Positions 26,613 to 36,585 are shown, counted from the first letter of the stretch. The stretch: DNA of 64,000 nt from an uncultured Allobosea sp. (GCF_945957345.1 NZ_CAMFKW010000006.1:62001-126000); one strand, 5' to 3'. Numbers and translations: made by a program. Notes: generated from the sequence alone by a model not told the origin.

Positions 26613-27359
26613 TCAGAGCGCGAGCTTACCGGCCTTGGCGGCGGCGTAGCGTTCGTTGACCTTCTTCCAGTCGACCACGTTCCACCAGCCCTTGAGGTAG
26701 TCGGCGCGGCGGTTCTGGTACTTCAGGTAATAGGCGTGCTCCCAGACGTCGTTGCCGAGCAGGACCATCTGTTTGTCCATGATCGGACTGTCCTGGTTCG
26801 GCTTGCCGAGCAGAGCGAGCTTGCCGGCCTTGTCGACGGTGACGAAGACCCAGCCGGAGCCGAAGACACGCAGGCCCGCCGCCTCGAAATCGGCCTTGAA
26901 CTTGTCGAAGCCGCCGAGATCGCGCGTGATGGCTTCAGCCACCTCGCCGGTCGGCGCGCCGCCGGCACCCGGACCCATGATCTCCCAAAACATGCTGTGG
27001 TTGGCATGGCCGCCGCCATTGTTGCGGACGAGCGTGCGGATGCTCTCCGGCACCTGGCTGAGATCGGCGATGAGCTCCCCGACCGAGGCCTTGGCGATCA
27101 TGCCATTGTCCTTGGCGGCATTGTTCAGTGCAGCGACATAGGCCGCGTGGTGGCGATTGTAGTGGATGTCCATCGTGGCCGCATCGATATGCGGCTCGAG
27201 CGCGTTGGCCTCATAGGCGCGCTTCGGCAGCGAGAACGGGCCGGCCGGTGCGGCGGGCGCAGCGGCCTGGGCCCAGACCTTCGGCGCGGCGGCGATGGCG
27301 AGAGTGGCAGCGCCGAGGCCGATCAGGCCGCGGCGGGAGAGGGCGGAAACTGCGGTCAT
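26613..27359 (-). CDS. Exported Fe/Mn-family superoxide dismutase with twin-arginine signal
   Basis: 248 residues. Residues 1-31 hold a Tat-type signal (LSRRGLIGLGAATLAIAAAPKVWA). The enzyme part has IHYNRHHAAYVAALNNA, NGGGHANHSMFWEIM and DVWEHAYYLKYQNRRADYLK with the metal ligands. GGGHANH and the Gln in NQDSPIM are features of the Mn-type branch. It should convert superoxide in the periplasm. I chose the ATG at 27359 because a perfect AGGAGGA lies just upstream; the open frame extends further but lacks homology. Export by Tat fits a protein that folds with its metal in the cytoplasm. Confidence 0.9.
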   Translation of the reverse strand: MTAVSALSRRGLIGLGAATLAIAAAPKVWAQAAAPAAPAGPFSLPKRAYEANALEPHIDAATMDIHYNRHHAAYVAALNNAAKDNGMIAKASVGELIADLSQVPESIRTLVRNNGGGHANHSMFWEIMGPGAGGAPTGEVAEAITRDLGGFDKFKADFEAAGLRVFGSGWVFVTVDKAGKLALLGKPNQDSPIMDKQMVLLGNDVWEHAYYLKYQNRRADYLKGWWNVVDWKKVNERYAAAKAGKLAL

Positions 27360-27640
27360 GACGATCCTCCTGAAAATGTTCGGGCGGCGCGCGACACGGG
27401 GCGCGGTCGGGCCAGGGCGTCTTGGTTTCTTCCTGCTCAACGCGCGATGCCCGTCACGGGTCCGCTGTCGATCCGCGAGCTGTAGCACGAGAATGCGGAA
27501 CGGTTGACCCTGGGGCAGGGATGCAGTCGCGCCGAGCGTATCGATTCTGGTAAATCGCCGGAAACGGCTCTTAACTTGCGATTTACCGCGTTTCTCTACG
27601 GTCTGGAAGGAATCCTGCCGGGTTGAAGGGGCGCCCCCGC

Positions 27641-29113
27641 ATGCATGCACTGGCTCGCAAGCTCGATCTCCCCGTTCGCGAGGTGACGCCGGATCTTGCC
27701 GGCGAGCCGGTTGGGGCCGGCGCCGAGCGCGCGGTGCGCGAGATCGCAGCCCGCTTCGGCAAGCTCAGCGCCGAGATCACCGATATCGCAGGGCGCGTCG
27801 GCGACGTGACGCAGCAATTCGACAAGCAGACGGCGGGCCTGCGCCGGGTGGTCGGAGCTGTCGAGCAGGTTTCGCAGGCCAACAATGCGATCCGACAGGC
27901 GGCCGAGGGCGCGCAAGCTGCCGCCTCGGGGGTGCGCAACGGCCTGGAACGCGTGACGAAATCGGTCCGGCTCGGACTCAATGCGGCGCAGGCCGATATC
28001 GAGACCCTGTCCGAGGAAGCCCAGTCGATGTCGCAGGCGCTGGCGCAGGCTGTCGGCGACGCGCACAAGGCGCGGGCGTCGAGCGATGCGATCCAGTCGA
28101 TCACGCGCGAGATCCAGCTCCTGTCGATCAATGCCGGCGTCGAGGCGGCGCGCAGCGGCGAGGCCGGCAAGGGCTTCGCGGTCATCGCGGCGGCCGTGAA
28201 GGCCTTGGCTGAACAGACCCGCGAGGCGACGGCGGCGAGCGCAGCCCAGCTCGACCTGCTGGTCAAGGCCGTCGATGCCGTCGCGCGCCGCAGCCAGGAG
28301 AATGCGCAGACGGCGCAGCGTGCGCAGGCGGGCAGCCAGACCATCTCGCAGCAGATCGGCGAGTTCGACAGCTTCGGCCGCTCGGTGGTCGAGCTGATCG
28401 GCGAGATCGAGGCGGTGTCGCGGCCGACGCGGGAGAATGCCGAGGCTTGTGCCAAGGCAGGGCAGGACCTTGCGGGCCTGGTCAGCGGGGTCGATGCCTC
28501 CACCGACAATCTCCAGCAGGCCGGGCAGCGCACCGAGGCGCTGGTCGCGATCAGCGAGGGCATACTCGGTTCGATCGCGGCATCGGGCGTGCGCACTGCC
28601 CAGTCGGAATTGATCGCGACGGCCATGGAGACGGCCAGCCGGATCGGCGAACTCTTCGAGGCGGCGCTGGCGCGCGGGGAGATCGGGCTCGCGGACCTGT
28701 TCGACGAGGCCTACCAGCCGGTGCGGGGCTCCGATCCCGTCCAGCACATGACGCGCTTCGTCGCGCTGACCGACCGGCTGCTGCCGCCGCTGCAGGAAGA
28801 GCTTCTGACCTCGAACGGGCGGATCGTGTTCTGCGCGGCTGTCGACCGCAACGGCTTCCTGCCGACGCATAACCGCAAATACGCGCAAGCCCAGGGCAGC
28901 GATCCGGTCTGGAACAATGCCAACTGCCGCAACCGGCGCATCTTCGACGACCGGACCGGGCTTGCCGCCGCGCGCAACCGCAAGCCCTTCCTGCTGCAGA
29001 GCTACCGGCGCGACATGGGCGGCGGGCAGTTCCTCGTGATGGAGGACTTGTCGGCGCCGATCATGGTCAAGGGCCGGCACTGGGGCGCATTCCGCTTCGG
29101 GCTCAAGGTCTAG
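27641..29113 (+). CDS. Soluble methyl-accepting chemotaxis receptor with C-terminal sensor-like domain
   Basis: About 490 residues and no membrane segment, so a cytoplasmic receptor. A long coiled coil carries the signalling tip ITREIQLLSINAGVEAARSG and the segment KGFAVIAAAVKALAEQTREA. The last 100 residues form a distinct domain (NRKYAQAQGSDPVWNNANCR, RRIFDD, RDMGGGQFLVMEDLSAPI) found at the C-terminus of some proteobacterial receptors. Here sensing is C-terminal to signalling, the reverse of usual. An in-frame TTG at 27623 is an alternative start. It opens the chemotaxis cluster. Confidence 0.85.
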   Translation: MHALARKLDLPVREVTPDLAGEPVGAGAERAVREIAARFGKLSAEITDIAGRVGDVTQQFDKQTAGLRRVVGAVEQVSQANNAIRQAAEGAQAAASGVRNGLERVTKSVRLGLNAAQADIETLSEEAQSMSQALAQAVGDAHKARASSDAIQSITREIQLLSINAGVEAARSGEAGKGFAVIAAAVKALAEQTREATAASAAQLDLLVKAVDAVARRSQENAQTAQRAQAGSQTISQQIGEFDSFGRSVVELIGEIEAVSRPTRENAEACAKAGQDLAGLVSGVDASTDNLQQAGQRTEALVAISEGILGSIAASGVRTAQSELIATAMETASRIGELFEAALARGEIGLADLFDEAYQPVRGSDPVQHMTRFVALTDRLLPPLQEELLTSNGRIVFCAAVDRNGFLPTHNRKYAQAQGSDPVWNNANCRNRRIFDDRTGLAAARNRKPFLLQSYRRDMGGGQFLVMEDLSAPIMVKGRHWGAFRFGLKV

Positions 29114-29169
29114 TGCTTCGCCTGCGTGTAGCCAGTCGAGTTGAGTAAGCGAGTTCCCGAGCCAGCGCC

Positions 29170-29637
29170 ATGCATATAGCGCCATCCTTTCCCAACCTGT
29201 CGGTGCTGCTCATCGATCCGAGCCCGCACTATCGCCGGATCGTGCGCACGATGCTGTATCAGGCGCAGCTCAATCGCATCTTCGAGGCGTCGGATCTCTC
29301 CTCGGCCGCCTCGACCTTCATCCAGAAGCAGCCCAACATCGTCATCCTCGACTGGGATATGCCCGAGGGCAACAGCGTCAAATGCCTGGCGGCGATCCGC
29401 TCCTTCAAAACATCGCCCTTCGCCAAGGCGCCGGTGCTGGTGATGATGGAGCGGCCCGACCGGCGCTCGGTCGTCCAGGCGGCGAAGCTCGGCGCGCATG
29501 AGATCGTCACCAAACCGATCTCGCCCAACAACCTCTGGCTGCATCTCTCCGGTGTGATCAACATGCCGCGGAAATACCGGGAAGCCGAGGGCAAGATCAC
29601 GTTGGTGCCGCGCGCGATCAGCAACGCCATCTTCTGA
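29170..29637 (+). CDS. Single-domain response regulator (CheY-like) in the chemotaxis cluster
   Basis: 155 residues: a REC domain with LLIDPSPHYRRIVRTML, phospho-acceptor Asp in VILDWDMPEGNS, and conserved Lys in IVTKPIS, plus a C-terminal tail of about 25 residues. The first acidic pocket reads ID rather than the usual DD, so Mg2+ binding may be weaker. It is the first of three free-standing REC proteins in this cluster and could act as a phosphate sink or a motor regulator. Confidence 0.88.
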   Translation: MHIAPSFPNLSVLLIDPSPHYRRIVRTMLYQAQLNRIFEASDLSSAASTFIQKQPNIVILDWDMPEGNSVKCLAAIRSFKTSPFAKAPVLVMMERPDRRSVVQAAKLGAHEIVTKPISPNNLWLHLSGVINMPRKYREAEGKITLVPRAISNAIF

Positions 29638-29760
29638 CTCTGGGGCGGGTGCGCGTGGTCTGCCGCGAAAACGCCAAGAGTATTGATGCGGCTGAACATA
29701 TTTAGCGAAGTTTTTACCAGTTTGACGCGATGCTCCAGGCGCAATCCTGGGTCGCCCTTC

Positions 29761-30042
29761 ATGGTCATCACCGTCTCGCTTCCCCCTTTCCTCGGCCGCT
29801 CCGAGGCCGCGACGTTCCGCAACCAGCTGTTGGTGGCGCTGGAACAGCGGGAAAGCATTGCCGTCGAGTGCGCCGAAGCGGGGCCTCTCCCCAGCTTGTG
29901 GATCCAGCTTCTTCATTCCGCAGCCACCAGCGCCGCCGCGCGGGGGCTTTCGGTCACGCTCAAGGCGGCTTCCGAGGAATGCCGCGAATCCATGCGGGCG
30001 ATCGGCTTCGATGCCGCTCACAGCGCTCTCGTTCTGGAGTGA
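29761..30042 (+). CDS. Small STAS-like protein, positional equivalent of rhizobial CheS
   Basis: 93 residues, starting at MVITVSLPPFLGRSEAATF, with STAS-like features: an alternating strand/helix pattern and the segment SLWIQLLHSAATSAAARGLSV. In Sinorhizobium meliloti the small protein CheS, encoded just before cheY1-cheA, binds CheA and speeds loss of phosphate through CheY1. The position here, seven bases before cheY and upstream of cheA, is the same. I infer a similar role; sequence similarity to CheS was not tested. The frame is open upstream to 29683, but no good ribosome-binding site is seen there. Confidence 0.65.
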   Translation: MVITVSLPPFLGRSEAATFRNQLLVALEQRESIAVECAEAGPLPSLWIQLLHSAATSAAARGLSVTLKAASEECRESMRAIGFDAAHSALVLE

Positions 30043-30048
30043 TCAGGT

Positions 30049-30408
30049 ATGAAAATCCTGGCGATCGACGATACCAAGACCCTGCTCAGCCTGCTCAGCC
30101 TGACGCTCCGCAATGCCGGCCATGAAGTGGCGGAGGCCGAGAACGGCGAGGACGGCCTGACCAAATTCGACCAGTTTCGCCCCGATCTCGTCATCACCGA
30201 CCTGAACATGCCGATCATGGACGGCATCGAGTTCACGCGCGCCTGCCGCTCGCGCCCGGCCGGGCAGAACACGCCGATCATCGTGCTGACCACCGAGAAC
30301 GGCGCCGAGATCAAGGCCGAGGGCCGCCGTGCCGGCGCCAGCGCCTGGATGGTCAAACCCTTCGAACCCAACACGCTGCTCGGCCTCGTCGCGCGCTACC
30401 AGAACTGA
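30049..30408 (+). CDS. cheY: CheY response regulator
   Basis: 119-residue REC domain: acidic pair in LAIDDTKTLL, Asp acceptor in LVITDLNMPIMDG, Thr in IVLTTENG and Lys in WMVKPFEPN. Directly upstream of cheA, so a CheY phosphorylated by it. With two CheY proteins per cluster in rhizobia, one acts on the motor and the other as phosphate sink; the cheA-proximal one resembles CheY1 in position. Confidence 0.92.
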   Translation: MKILAIDDTKTLLSLLSLTLRNAGHEVAEAENGEDGLTKFDQFRPDLVITDLNMPIMDGIEFTRACRSRPAGQNTPIIVLTTENGAEIKAEGRRAGASAWMVKPFEPNTLLGLVARYQN

Positions 30409-30418
30409 AGGTCGGCCG

Positions 30419-32725
30419 ATGGATCCGTTGGCAGAACTCAAGCAGACCTTCTTCCAGGAATGCGAGGAGCTCCTCGGCGCGCTGGAGCTGAAGCTCCAGG
30501 CTCTCGACGAGGGCTCCACCGATCCTGAGGACGTCAATGCCGCCTTCCGCGCCATTCACTCGATCAAGGGTGGCGCGGGCGCCTTCGGCTGCACGGAGCT
30601 GGTCGGCTTCGCGCATGTCTTCGAGGCTTCGCTCGACCATCTGAGGTCCGGCCGCGTCGCCATCGAGGATGCGCCGTTCACCCTGTTCCTGCGCTGCGCC
30701 GATGCCGTCGCCGATCTCGTCTCGGCCGCGCGCAACGACGAGCCCGCGACCGAGCGGCCCGACCTACTGGCTGCATTGGAGCAGGTCGGCAAGGAGCCGC
30801 AGGCGCCCGTCGCCGCGCCGCCGTCGGCTCCCGCCCCGGCTACGCCTGCAGCCGACAACGACGCGCCTATCGGCATCGCCGCGCTCGGCAACCTCCTTGC
30901 CATGGTCGAGGCGAAGACCGCGGCTCCCGCTCCCGCAGCCTCGGATGACGGCTGGGACGACGAGCCTGCCACTGCTCCGGCCCCTGCTGCCGGCAAGCCC
31001 GGCCGCGACGTGCAATTGCGCATCACGCCGGAGCAGGACCTGTTCCGCCGGGTGATCGAGCCGCGCGTCGTGCTCGGCTCGCTGCCGGCCGACGACATCG
31101 TCTCGATCCGCTGCGACCTCAGCCATGTGCCGCCGCTCGAGAGCCTCGACGTCAGCGATTGCTGGATGCGCTTCGACGTGGCGCTGCGCACCGAGCTCTC
31201 GGTCGAGGACCTGCACGGCCGCTTCGATTTCAGCCTCGCGAACGAGGAATTCGAGATCAATTTCGCTGAGGCGGCTGTCATCGAAGCTCCGCGGGTCGTG
31301 GAAGCGCCGGCTGCCGAGCCGGAAGTCTCCAGCGCCGTTGCCGCCGACCTCTCCGCGATCCTCGCCAAACTCGGCGCTGCTACGGAAGCGGCGAAGGAGC
31401 CCGATATCCAGCCCGAGCCGGCTCCGGTCGCTGCTCTCGCACCTGTCGCCGCAGTCGAGGCGCCGGTCGCTGCCCGTGCGGCCCCGCGCGCGCCTGTCGC
31501 CGCCGACACCTCGGCGCGCCAGCGCCAGGCGGTCAGCGTGCGCGTCGATCTCGACCGCATCGACAAGCTGATGAACCTCGTCGGCGAGATCGTCATCACC
31601 CAGTCGATGCTGGTCGAATGCGTGCGCTCGCTGCCCTATGACGTCCACGCCAAGACCGCCGAGGGCATGCTGACGCTGTCGCGCCAGACGCGCGAATTGC
31701 AGGACCATGTCATGGCGGTCCGCGCGCAGCCGGTGAAGGCCGTGTTCCAGCGCATGCCGCGCCTGGTTCGCGAGCTCGCGCAGACGCTGGGCAAGGAAGT
31801 CCGCCTGGTCCTGGAAGGCGAGAACACCGAGGTCGACAAGACCATCATCGAGGAGCTCGCCGATCCGCTGACCCATATGATCCGCAACTCGATGGATCAC
31901 GGGCTGGAGACGCCGGACGAGCGCGTCGCCGCGGGCAAGCCGCGCGAGGGCGTCATCAAGCTGATCGCCGAGCATCGCGCCGGCCGCATCGTCATCTCCG
32001 TGACCGATGACGGACGCGGCATCGGCCGCGACCGGCTGCTGGCCAAGGCCCGCTCGCGCGGCCTCGTCGGCTCCGACGAGAAGCTCGCGCCGGAGGAGAT
32101 CGACCAGCTCATCTTCGCTGCCGGCCTGTCGACCGCCGAGGTCATCAGCGACGTGTCGGGCCGCGGCGTCGGCATGGACGTCGTGCGCCGCAACGTCGAA
32201 TCTCTGGGCGGGCGCATCAGCGTCGACTCGGAGCCGGGGCGCGGCTGCAAGTTCACGCTCGCCCTGCCGCTGACGCTCGCCGTGCTCGAGGGCATGGTGA
32301 TCCGCTGCGGCGACGACCGCTATGTCATCCCGATCGCGTCCGTCATCGAGACGCAGCACCTCGCCTCGACCCCGATCGAGCGGCTGCCCTTCGGCCAGGA
32401 AGTCCTGCGCTGGCGCGGCGAGGTCACGCCGCTGTACCGGCTGGGCGACGTGATGGGTTCGATGGGCCAGACCCACGAGAACATCGTCATCATCGCCGAG
32501 ACCGAGCGCGGCAACAATGTCGGCATCGCCGTCGACGAGATCGTCGGCCAGCAGCAGGTCGTCGTGAAGAGCCTCGAGGCGAATTACGGCGCGGTCAACG
32601 GTGCCTCGGCGGCGACGATCCTCGGCGACGGCCTCGTCGCCCTGATCCTGGATATCGACTCGATGCTGCGGCTTGCCGCGTCCGGCAGCCGTCCCCCTCA
32701 ATCTGACCTCAAGATGGCTGGATGA
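30419..32725 (+). CDS. cheA: CheA chemotaxis histidine kinase
   Basis: 768 residues: HPt domain with His47 (FRAIHSIKGGAGAF), an Ala/Pro-rich linker (about 130-200), a middle P2-like domain (about 200-290), a second Ala/Pro linker (about 300-375), dimerisation domain, HATPase (IRNSMDHGLETPDER; VTDDGRGIGRDRL; DVSGRGVGMDVVRRN) and a CheW-like regulatory domain. It should phosphorylate the CheY proteins and CheB. The start at 30419 is ten bases after cheY; an upstream in-frame start lies inside cheY. The stop overlaps cheW (ATGA). Confidence 0.94.
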   Translation: MDPLAELKQTFFQECEELLGALELKLQALDEGSTDPEDVNAAFRAIHSIKGGAGAFGCTELVGFAHVFEASLDHLRSGRVAIEDAPFTLFLRCADAVADLVSAARNDEPATERPDLLAALEQVGKEPQAPVAAPPSAPAPATPAADNDAPIGIAALGNLLAMVEAKTAAPAPAASDDGWDDEPATAPAPAAGKPGRDVQLRITPEQDLFRRVIEPRVVLGSLPADDIVSIRCDLSHVPPLESLDVSDCWMRFDVALRTELSVEDLHGRFDFSLANEEFEINFAEAAVIEAPRVVEAPAAEPEVSSAVAADLSAILAKLGAATEAAKEPDIQPEPAPVAALAPVAAVEAPVAARAAPRAPVAADTSARQRQAVSVRVDLDRIDKLMNLVGEIVITQSMLVECVRSLPYDVHAKTAEGMLTLSRQTRELQDHVMAVRAQPVKAVFQRMPRLVRELAQTLGKEVRLVLEGENTEVDKTIIEELADPLTHMIRNSMDHGLETPDERVAAGKPREGVIKLIAEHRAGRIVISVTDDGRGIGRDRLLAKARSRGLVGSDEKLAPEEIDQLIFAAGLSTAEVISDVSGRGVGMDVVRRNVESLGGRISVDSEPGRGCKFTLALPLTLAVLEGMVIRCGDDRYVIPIASVIETQHLASTPIERLPFGQEVLRWRGEVTPLYRLGDVMGSMGQTHENIVIIAETERGNNVGIAVDEIVGQQQVVVKSLEANYGAVNGASAATILGDGLVALILDIDSMLRLAASGSRPPQSDLKMAG

Positions 32726-33234
32726 CCATGAGCCTCCAACTCGGCGAAAAGCACTTCTCGTCGGCGCAGCCTGAATCGGCCGCGCGCCGGATCGTGACCT
32801 TCAAGGTCGGCGATCGCACCTTCGGCATTGATGTCGGCATGGTCCGCGAGATCAAGGGCTGGCAGGCGACGACGCCGCTGCCGCATGCGGCCCCGCATGT
32901 GCGCGGCGTCCTCAATCTGCGCGGCGTCATCCTCGCGGTCTACGACCTGCGCACCGCGATCGGGCTCGGCGCCACCGAGGCGACCGCGACCCATGTCATC
33001 GTCGTCGTCGATGTCGAGGACAAGACCGCCGGCCTGCTGGTCGACTCGGTCTCGGACATCGTCGACGTGCCGGTTTCCGCGGTTCGCCCTGCTCCCGACC
33101 TGGAGCGCGACGAGCACGGCCTGATCGAAGGCCTCGTCCTGCTCGACACCGATATCGTCGCGCTGCTCGACCTCGCGGCCGTGATCCGCGACGGCGGCGC
33201 CGAGGCCCAGATCAAGACCAGCCGGGCCGCCTGA
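32722..33234 (+). CDS. cheW: CheW coupling protein
   Basis: 170-residue CheW domain with VTFKVGDRTFGIDVGMVREI and GVLNLRGVILAVYDLR. It couples receptors to CheA. The first ATG overlaps the cheA stop; a second ATG at 32728 is possible. Confidence 0.93.
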   Translation: MTMSLQLGEKHFSSAQPESAARRIVTFKVGDRTFGIDVGMVREIKGWQATTPLPHAAPHVRGVLNLRGVILAVYDLRTAIGLGATEATATHVIVVVDVEDKTAGLLVDSVSDIVDVPVSAVRPAPDLERDEHGLIEGLVLLDTDIVALLDLAAVIRDGGAEAQIKTSRAA

Positions 33235-33298
33235 CATCCCGAGACCAGCCCGAGCGTAGCGTTCAAAAGCGGGCGAGAACAAGAAACGATCGAACCAT

Positions 33299-35113
33299 AT
33301 GGGCAGCGCGCTCGGCCCCTTCTCACGTCTCTCGGTCAGCCAGCCGCTGCTTGCCGCCGGCTCGGCGGCGCTCGCCGGCAGCCTGGCATCCTATGCCGCC
33401 GTCACCGGGGCGCCCGCCATGGGCGCTGCCGCGGTGACGGCGGTTGCGCTTCTGGGTGGCCTTGCCGCCTGGGGGACGACCCGCCCGCTCGCGCGCGGTG
33501 CCGCGGCTGCGGCCCGCCTGGCCGAGAATGGCGAGATCGCGCTGTCCGATACATCCGGATCAGGCGAAGGGGCTGAGCTGTCGCGCGCGCTCGCGTCGAT
33601 CCAGGAGCAGACCCAGGAGGCCGAAAGGCTGCGGGCCGCGCTCGACCATGGCCGTGCCAGCGTCATGCTCTGCGATCCCGCCGGCCGTGTCGTCTATGTC
33701 AGCAAGGCCCTGCTGCGCTTCTTCGGCGAGGCGCAGGAGGATTTCCGCGCGGCCTTTCCGGGCTGCTCGGCCAAGGACATGCTGGGCCGCGTCATGGAGC
33801 GCGTACAGGGCGAGCATCAGCCGGACGGTGGCCGGCCGGTGCGCCTGACGCTCGGCCGCCGCACGATCTGCCTAACCTTGACCGCCATGGTGCGCGGCGA
33901 CGGTCGCAGTCTCGGCACGGCCGTGGAGTGGCGCGAGATGACCGGCGATCTCAGGCTCGCCGCCGAGATCGTGGCGCTGGTCGAGGCGGCCGAGGCCGGC
34001 GACTTTTCCCATCGTCTGTCTTCGGAGGGGCAGCCGCTGCCGCTCGGCCACGCGGTCAAAGGGTTGAACCGGATCAATGCCGCCCTCGAAGGCACCGTCG
34101 ACCAGATGGCCCATGCCGTCGCGGGGGTGACTGAGGGCGATTTCAACCGGCATATCCCGGTGACCAGCCAAGGCAGCCTGGGGTTCCTGCAGGACAGCCT
34201 CAACGAAGCCTTCGGCCATGTCGGGGCGACGCTGGCGACCATACGCGACAGCGCGGGCCGGGTTTCGCATGCCGCGGCCGAGGTCGGTGCGGTGACGAGC
34301 CAGCTTGCGGCGGGCGCCGGGCAGGCCGCAGCCGATCTCGGCGAAGCTTCGGCGGCTGCCGAGCAGGTCACGGCTTCGGTCGGGCGCAGCAGCCTGCGTA
34401 CCCGCGAGGCCGGCGATATCGCCGGCGAGACGATGAGCGTCGCGAAGCTGGGGCAGGGCGTCGTGACCCGCGCCGTCGGCGCGATCGAGCGCATCGAAAG
34501 CTCGTCGCTGAAGATTTCCGAGATCGTCGGCGTGATCGACGAGATCGCCTTCCAGACCAATCTGCTTGCGCTGAATGCCGCCGTCGAGGCGGCGCGCGCG
34601 GGCGATGCCGGCAAGGGCTTCGCCGTGGTCGCCTCCGAAGTGCGCTCGCTGGCGCAGCGTTCGGCGCAGGCCGCCAAGGACATCAAGGGATTGATCGCCT
34701 CGTCGAACGGGCAGGTCGCCGAGGGCGTCGGCTTCGTGCGCGAAACCGGCAAGGCGCTGGAGCGCATCGTCGCGGCGGCAAGCAAGGTCTCGACGACCGT
34801 CTCGGATATCTCCGCCGCGACGACGGAGCAGGCGCAGGGCGCCGGCGAGATGGGGCGCAGCGTCGCCAAGATGGACAAGGGCGTCAGGCAGAATGCCGAG
34901 CTTGCCGGGCGCAGCGCCGAGGCGGCGGCCGCGCTCGCCGATCAGGCGGCGGCGCTGCACGCCTATGTCGAAACATTCAATGGCGGCCATGCCGGAGCCA
35001 ATGGCGTGCCGTCGCAGCGACGCAGCATGATGCAGGCCGCTCCGCAGCCGCAGCGGGCGGTGTCGCAGCCCCAGCCGCGCCGCGTCGCCGCCGGTGGCCG
35101 TATGGGGATTTGA
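33299..35113 (+). CDS. Membrane methyl-accepting chemotaxis protein with PAS-like domain
   Basis: 604 residues: two hydrophobic segments near 10-60 with almost no periplasmic loop, a PAS-like domain around 115-220 ([20 protein letters not shown]), HAMP-like segments, and a signalling domain with the common tip [20 protein letters not shown]. It probably senses a cytoplasmic or membrane-linked cue such as redox state rather than an external ligand. The C-terminus (about 570-604) is Gln/Pro/Arg-rich with no CheR-binding pentapeptide. Placed between cheW and cheR. Confidence 0.9.
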   Translation: MGSALGPFSRLSVSQPLLAAGSAALAGSLASYAAVTGAPAMGAAAVTAVALLGGLAAWGTTRPLARGAAAAARLAENGEIALSDTSGSGEGAELSRALASIQEQTQEAERLRAALDHGRASVMLCDPAGRVVYVSKALLRFFGEAQEDFRAAFPGCSAKDMLGRVMERVQGEHQPDGGRPVRLTLGRRTICLTLTAMVRGDGRSLGTAVEWREMTGDLRLAAEIVALVEAAEAGDFSHRLSSEGQPLPLGHAVKGLNRINAALEGTVDQMAHAVAGVTEGDFNRHIPVTSQGSLGFLQDSLNEAFGHVGATLATIRDSAGRVSHAAAEVGAVTSQLAAGAGQAAADLGEASAAAEQVTASVGRSSLRTREAGDIAGETMSVAKLGQGVVTRAVGAIERIESSSLKISEIVGVIDEIAFQTNLLALNAAVEAARAGDAGKGFAVVASEVRSLAQRSAQAAKDIKGLIASSNGQVAEGVGFVRETGKALERIVAAASKVSTTVSDISAATTEQAQGAGEMGRSVAKMDKGVRQNAELAGRSAEAAAALADQAAALHAYVETFNGGHAGANGVPSQRRSMMQAAPQPQRAVSQPQPRRVAAGGRMGI

Positions 35114-35116
35114 GAG

Positions 35117-35995
35117 ATGAACAAGCCTGCCTCGTCCAATCCCTTCGCGCTCGCCCAGCCCGCCATGGCCGACGTCACGCTGACGCGCGACGACATGAAG
35201 TTCATTGCGACGCTGGTCTATGAGCAGGCCGGCATCGTCATCCGCGAGCACAAGGAAGCGATGACGCGGGGGCGCCTGGCGCGGCGCGTCAAGGCGCTCG
35301 GCATGAGCTCGGTCGCGGAGTACTGCGCCTTCCTCAAGACGCCGCAGGCGGCGGGCGAACTGCCCGAGCTGATCAATGCGGTAACGACGAACCACACCGC
35401 CTTCTTCCGCGAGCGCCACCATTTCGACCATCTGCGCAAGGACGTGATGCCGCGCCTGCTGCAGGAGCGCAGCGGGCGGCGCGGCCGCATCCGCATCTGG
35501 TCGGCGGCCTGCTCGTCCGGCGAGGAGCCTTATTCGATCGCCGCTTCCTGCCGCGACGTGGTGGGGCCGCGCAGCGATCTCGACTTCAAGATCCTGGCGA
35601 CCGATATCGATACCGATATCCTGACGCGGGCCGAGGCCGGCATCTATCCGGCCGAACTGTTCGAGCGCCTGCCGTCCGACGTGAAGCCGATGCTCAAGCT
35701 CGAGGGCGGGGCCGGGCGGGGCGAGGCTCGCATCGCCGAGGAGCTGCGCCGGATGATCGCCTTCAAGCGGCTCAACCTGATCGAGAAATGGCCGATGAGC
35801 GGCCCGTTCGACGTGATCTTCTGCCGCAACGTCTTCATCTATTTCGACACGCAGACCAAGGCCTCGATCCTCGACCGTTTCGTGGCGCTGCTGGCGCCCG
35901 GCGGCTTCCTCTATCTCGGGCATTCGGAATCGCTGCCGCAACCGCATCCGAACCTGCGCCTGATCGGCCGTACCATCTACGAGAGGACTGCATGA
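35117..35995 (+). CDS. cheR: CheR chemotaxis methyltransferase
   Basis: 292 residues: N-terminal helical CheR domain, then the SAM-binding core (RIWSAACSSGEEPYSIAASC; VIFCRNVFIYFD). NAVTTNHTAFFRERHHFDHL is the CheR receptor-contact region. It adds methyl groups to receptor glutamates. It starts three bases after the receptor gene and overlaps cheD (ATGA). No TPR extension, unlike WspC. Confidence 0.93.
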   Translation: MNKPASSNPFALAQPAMADVTLTRDDMKFIATLVYEQAGIVIREHKEAMTRGRLARRVKALGMSSVAEYCAFLKTPQAAGELPELINAVTTNHTAFFRERHHFDHLRKDVMPRLLQERSGRRGRIRIWSAACSSGEEPYSIAASCRDVVGPRSDLDFKILATDIDTDILTRAEAGIYPAELFERLPSDVKPMLKLEGGAGRGEARIAEELRRMIAFKRLNLIEKWPMSGPFDVIFCRNVFIYFDTQTKASILDRFVALLAPGGFLYLGHSESLPQPHPNLRLIGRTIYERTA

Positions 35996-36585
35996 GCGTC
36001 TCCCGGTCCTCCCGCCGCTATTTCGACCCGCGTTTCCAGGCGACGATCATCACCGTCGCGCCGGGCGAGCACGAGATCACCTCCGCCAAGGACGAGATCG
36101 TTGCGACGGTTCTCGGTTCCTGCGTCTCGGTCTGCATGCGCGATCCCGTCGCCGGGGTCGGCGGCCTCAACCATTTCCTGCTGCCGAAGAACAATGGCGG
36201 CTCGGATGCGAGCGCCGGCGAACGCTATGGCGACACCGCCATGGAGGTGCTGATCAACGATCTGTTGAAGCGCGGCGCCAAGAGGAGCAATTTCGAGGCG
36301 AAGGTCTTCGGCGGGGCGCGCGTGCTCTCCGGCGCCACGATGCTGGCGATCGGCGACGGCAATATCGCCTTCGTCAACGAGTTCCTGAAGGTCGAGGGCA
36401 TTCCCGTGGTGTCGCGGGATGTCGGCGGCACGCGTTCGCGGCGCATCCACTACCAGCCTTCGACGGGCCGGGCCTGGGTGCAGCATGTCCAGCCCACGGC
36501 GCGCGACAGCGGCCACGAGCAGGAAATCGCCTATCTCAACCGGCTCAAGACGCAGCCTGTGGCTGGTGAAGTGGAGGTCTGGTGA
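35992..36585 (+). CDS. cheD: CheD receptor glutamine deamidase
   Basis: 197 residues. Cys44 (VLGSCVSVCMRD) and His61 (GGLNHFLLP) have the 17-residue spacing of the catalytic pair in characterised CheD. It should deamidate receptor glutamines and may bind CheY or CheC-type partners. The start at 35992 overlaps the cheR stop; the frame is open upstream inside cheR without homology. Confidence 0.93.
   Translation: MSVSRSSRRYFDPRFQATIITVAPGEHEITSAKDEIVATVLGSCVSVCMRDPVAGVGGLNHFLLPKNNGGSDASAGERYGDTAMEVLINDLLKRGAKRSNFEAKVFGGARVLSGATMLAIGDGNIAFVNEFLKVEGIPVVSRDVGGTRSRRIHYQPSTGRAWVQHVQPTARDSGHEQEIAYLNRLKTQPVAGEVEVW

Noticed and set aside
33872..35947. Minus-strand open frame of about 691 codons opposite the receptor and cheR
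   Set aside because: Antisense shadow of two clear genes; composition is unlike real proteins.
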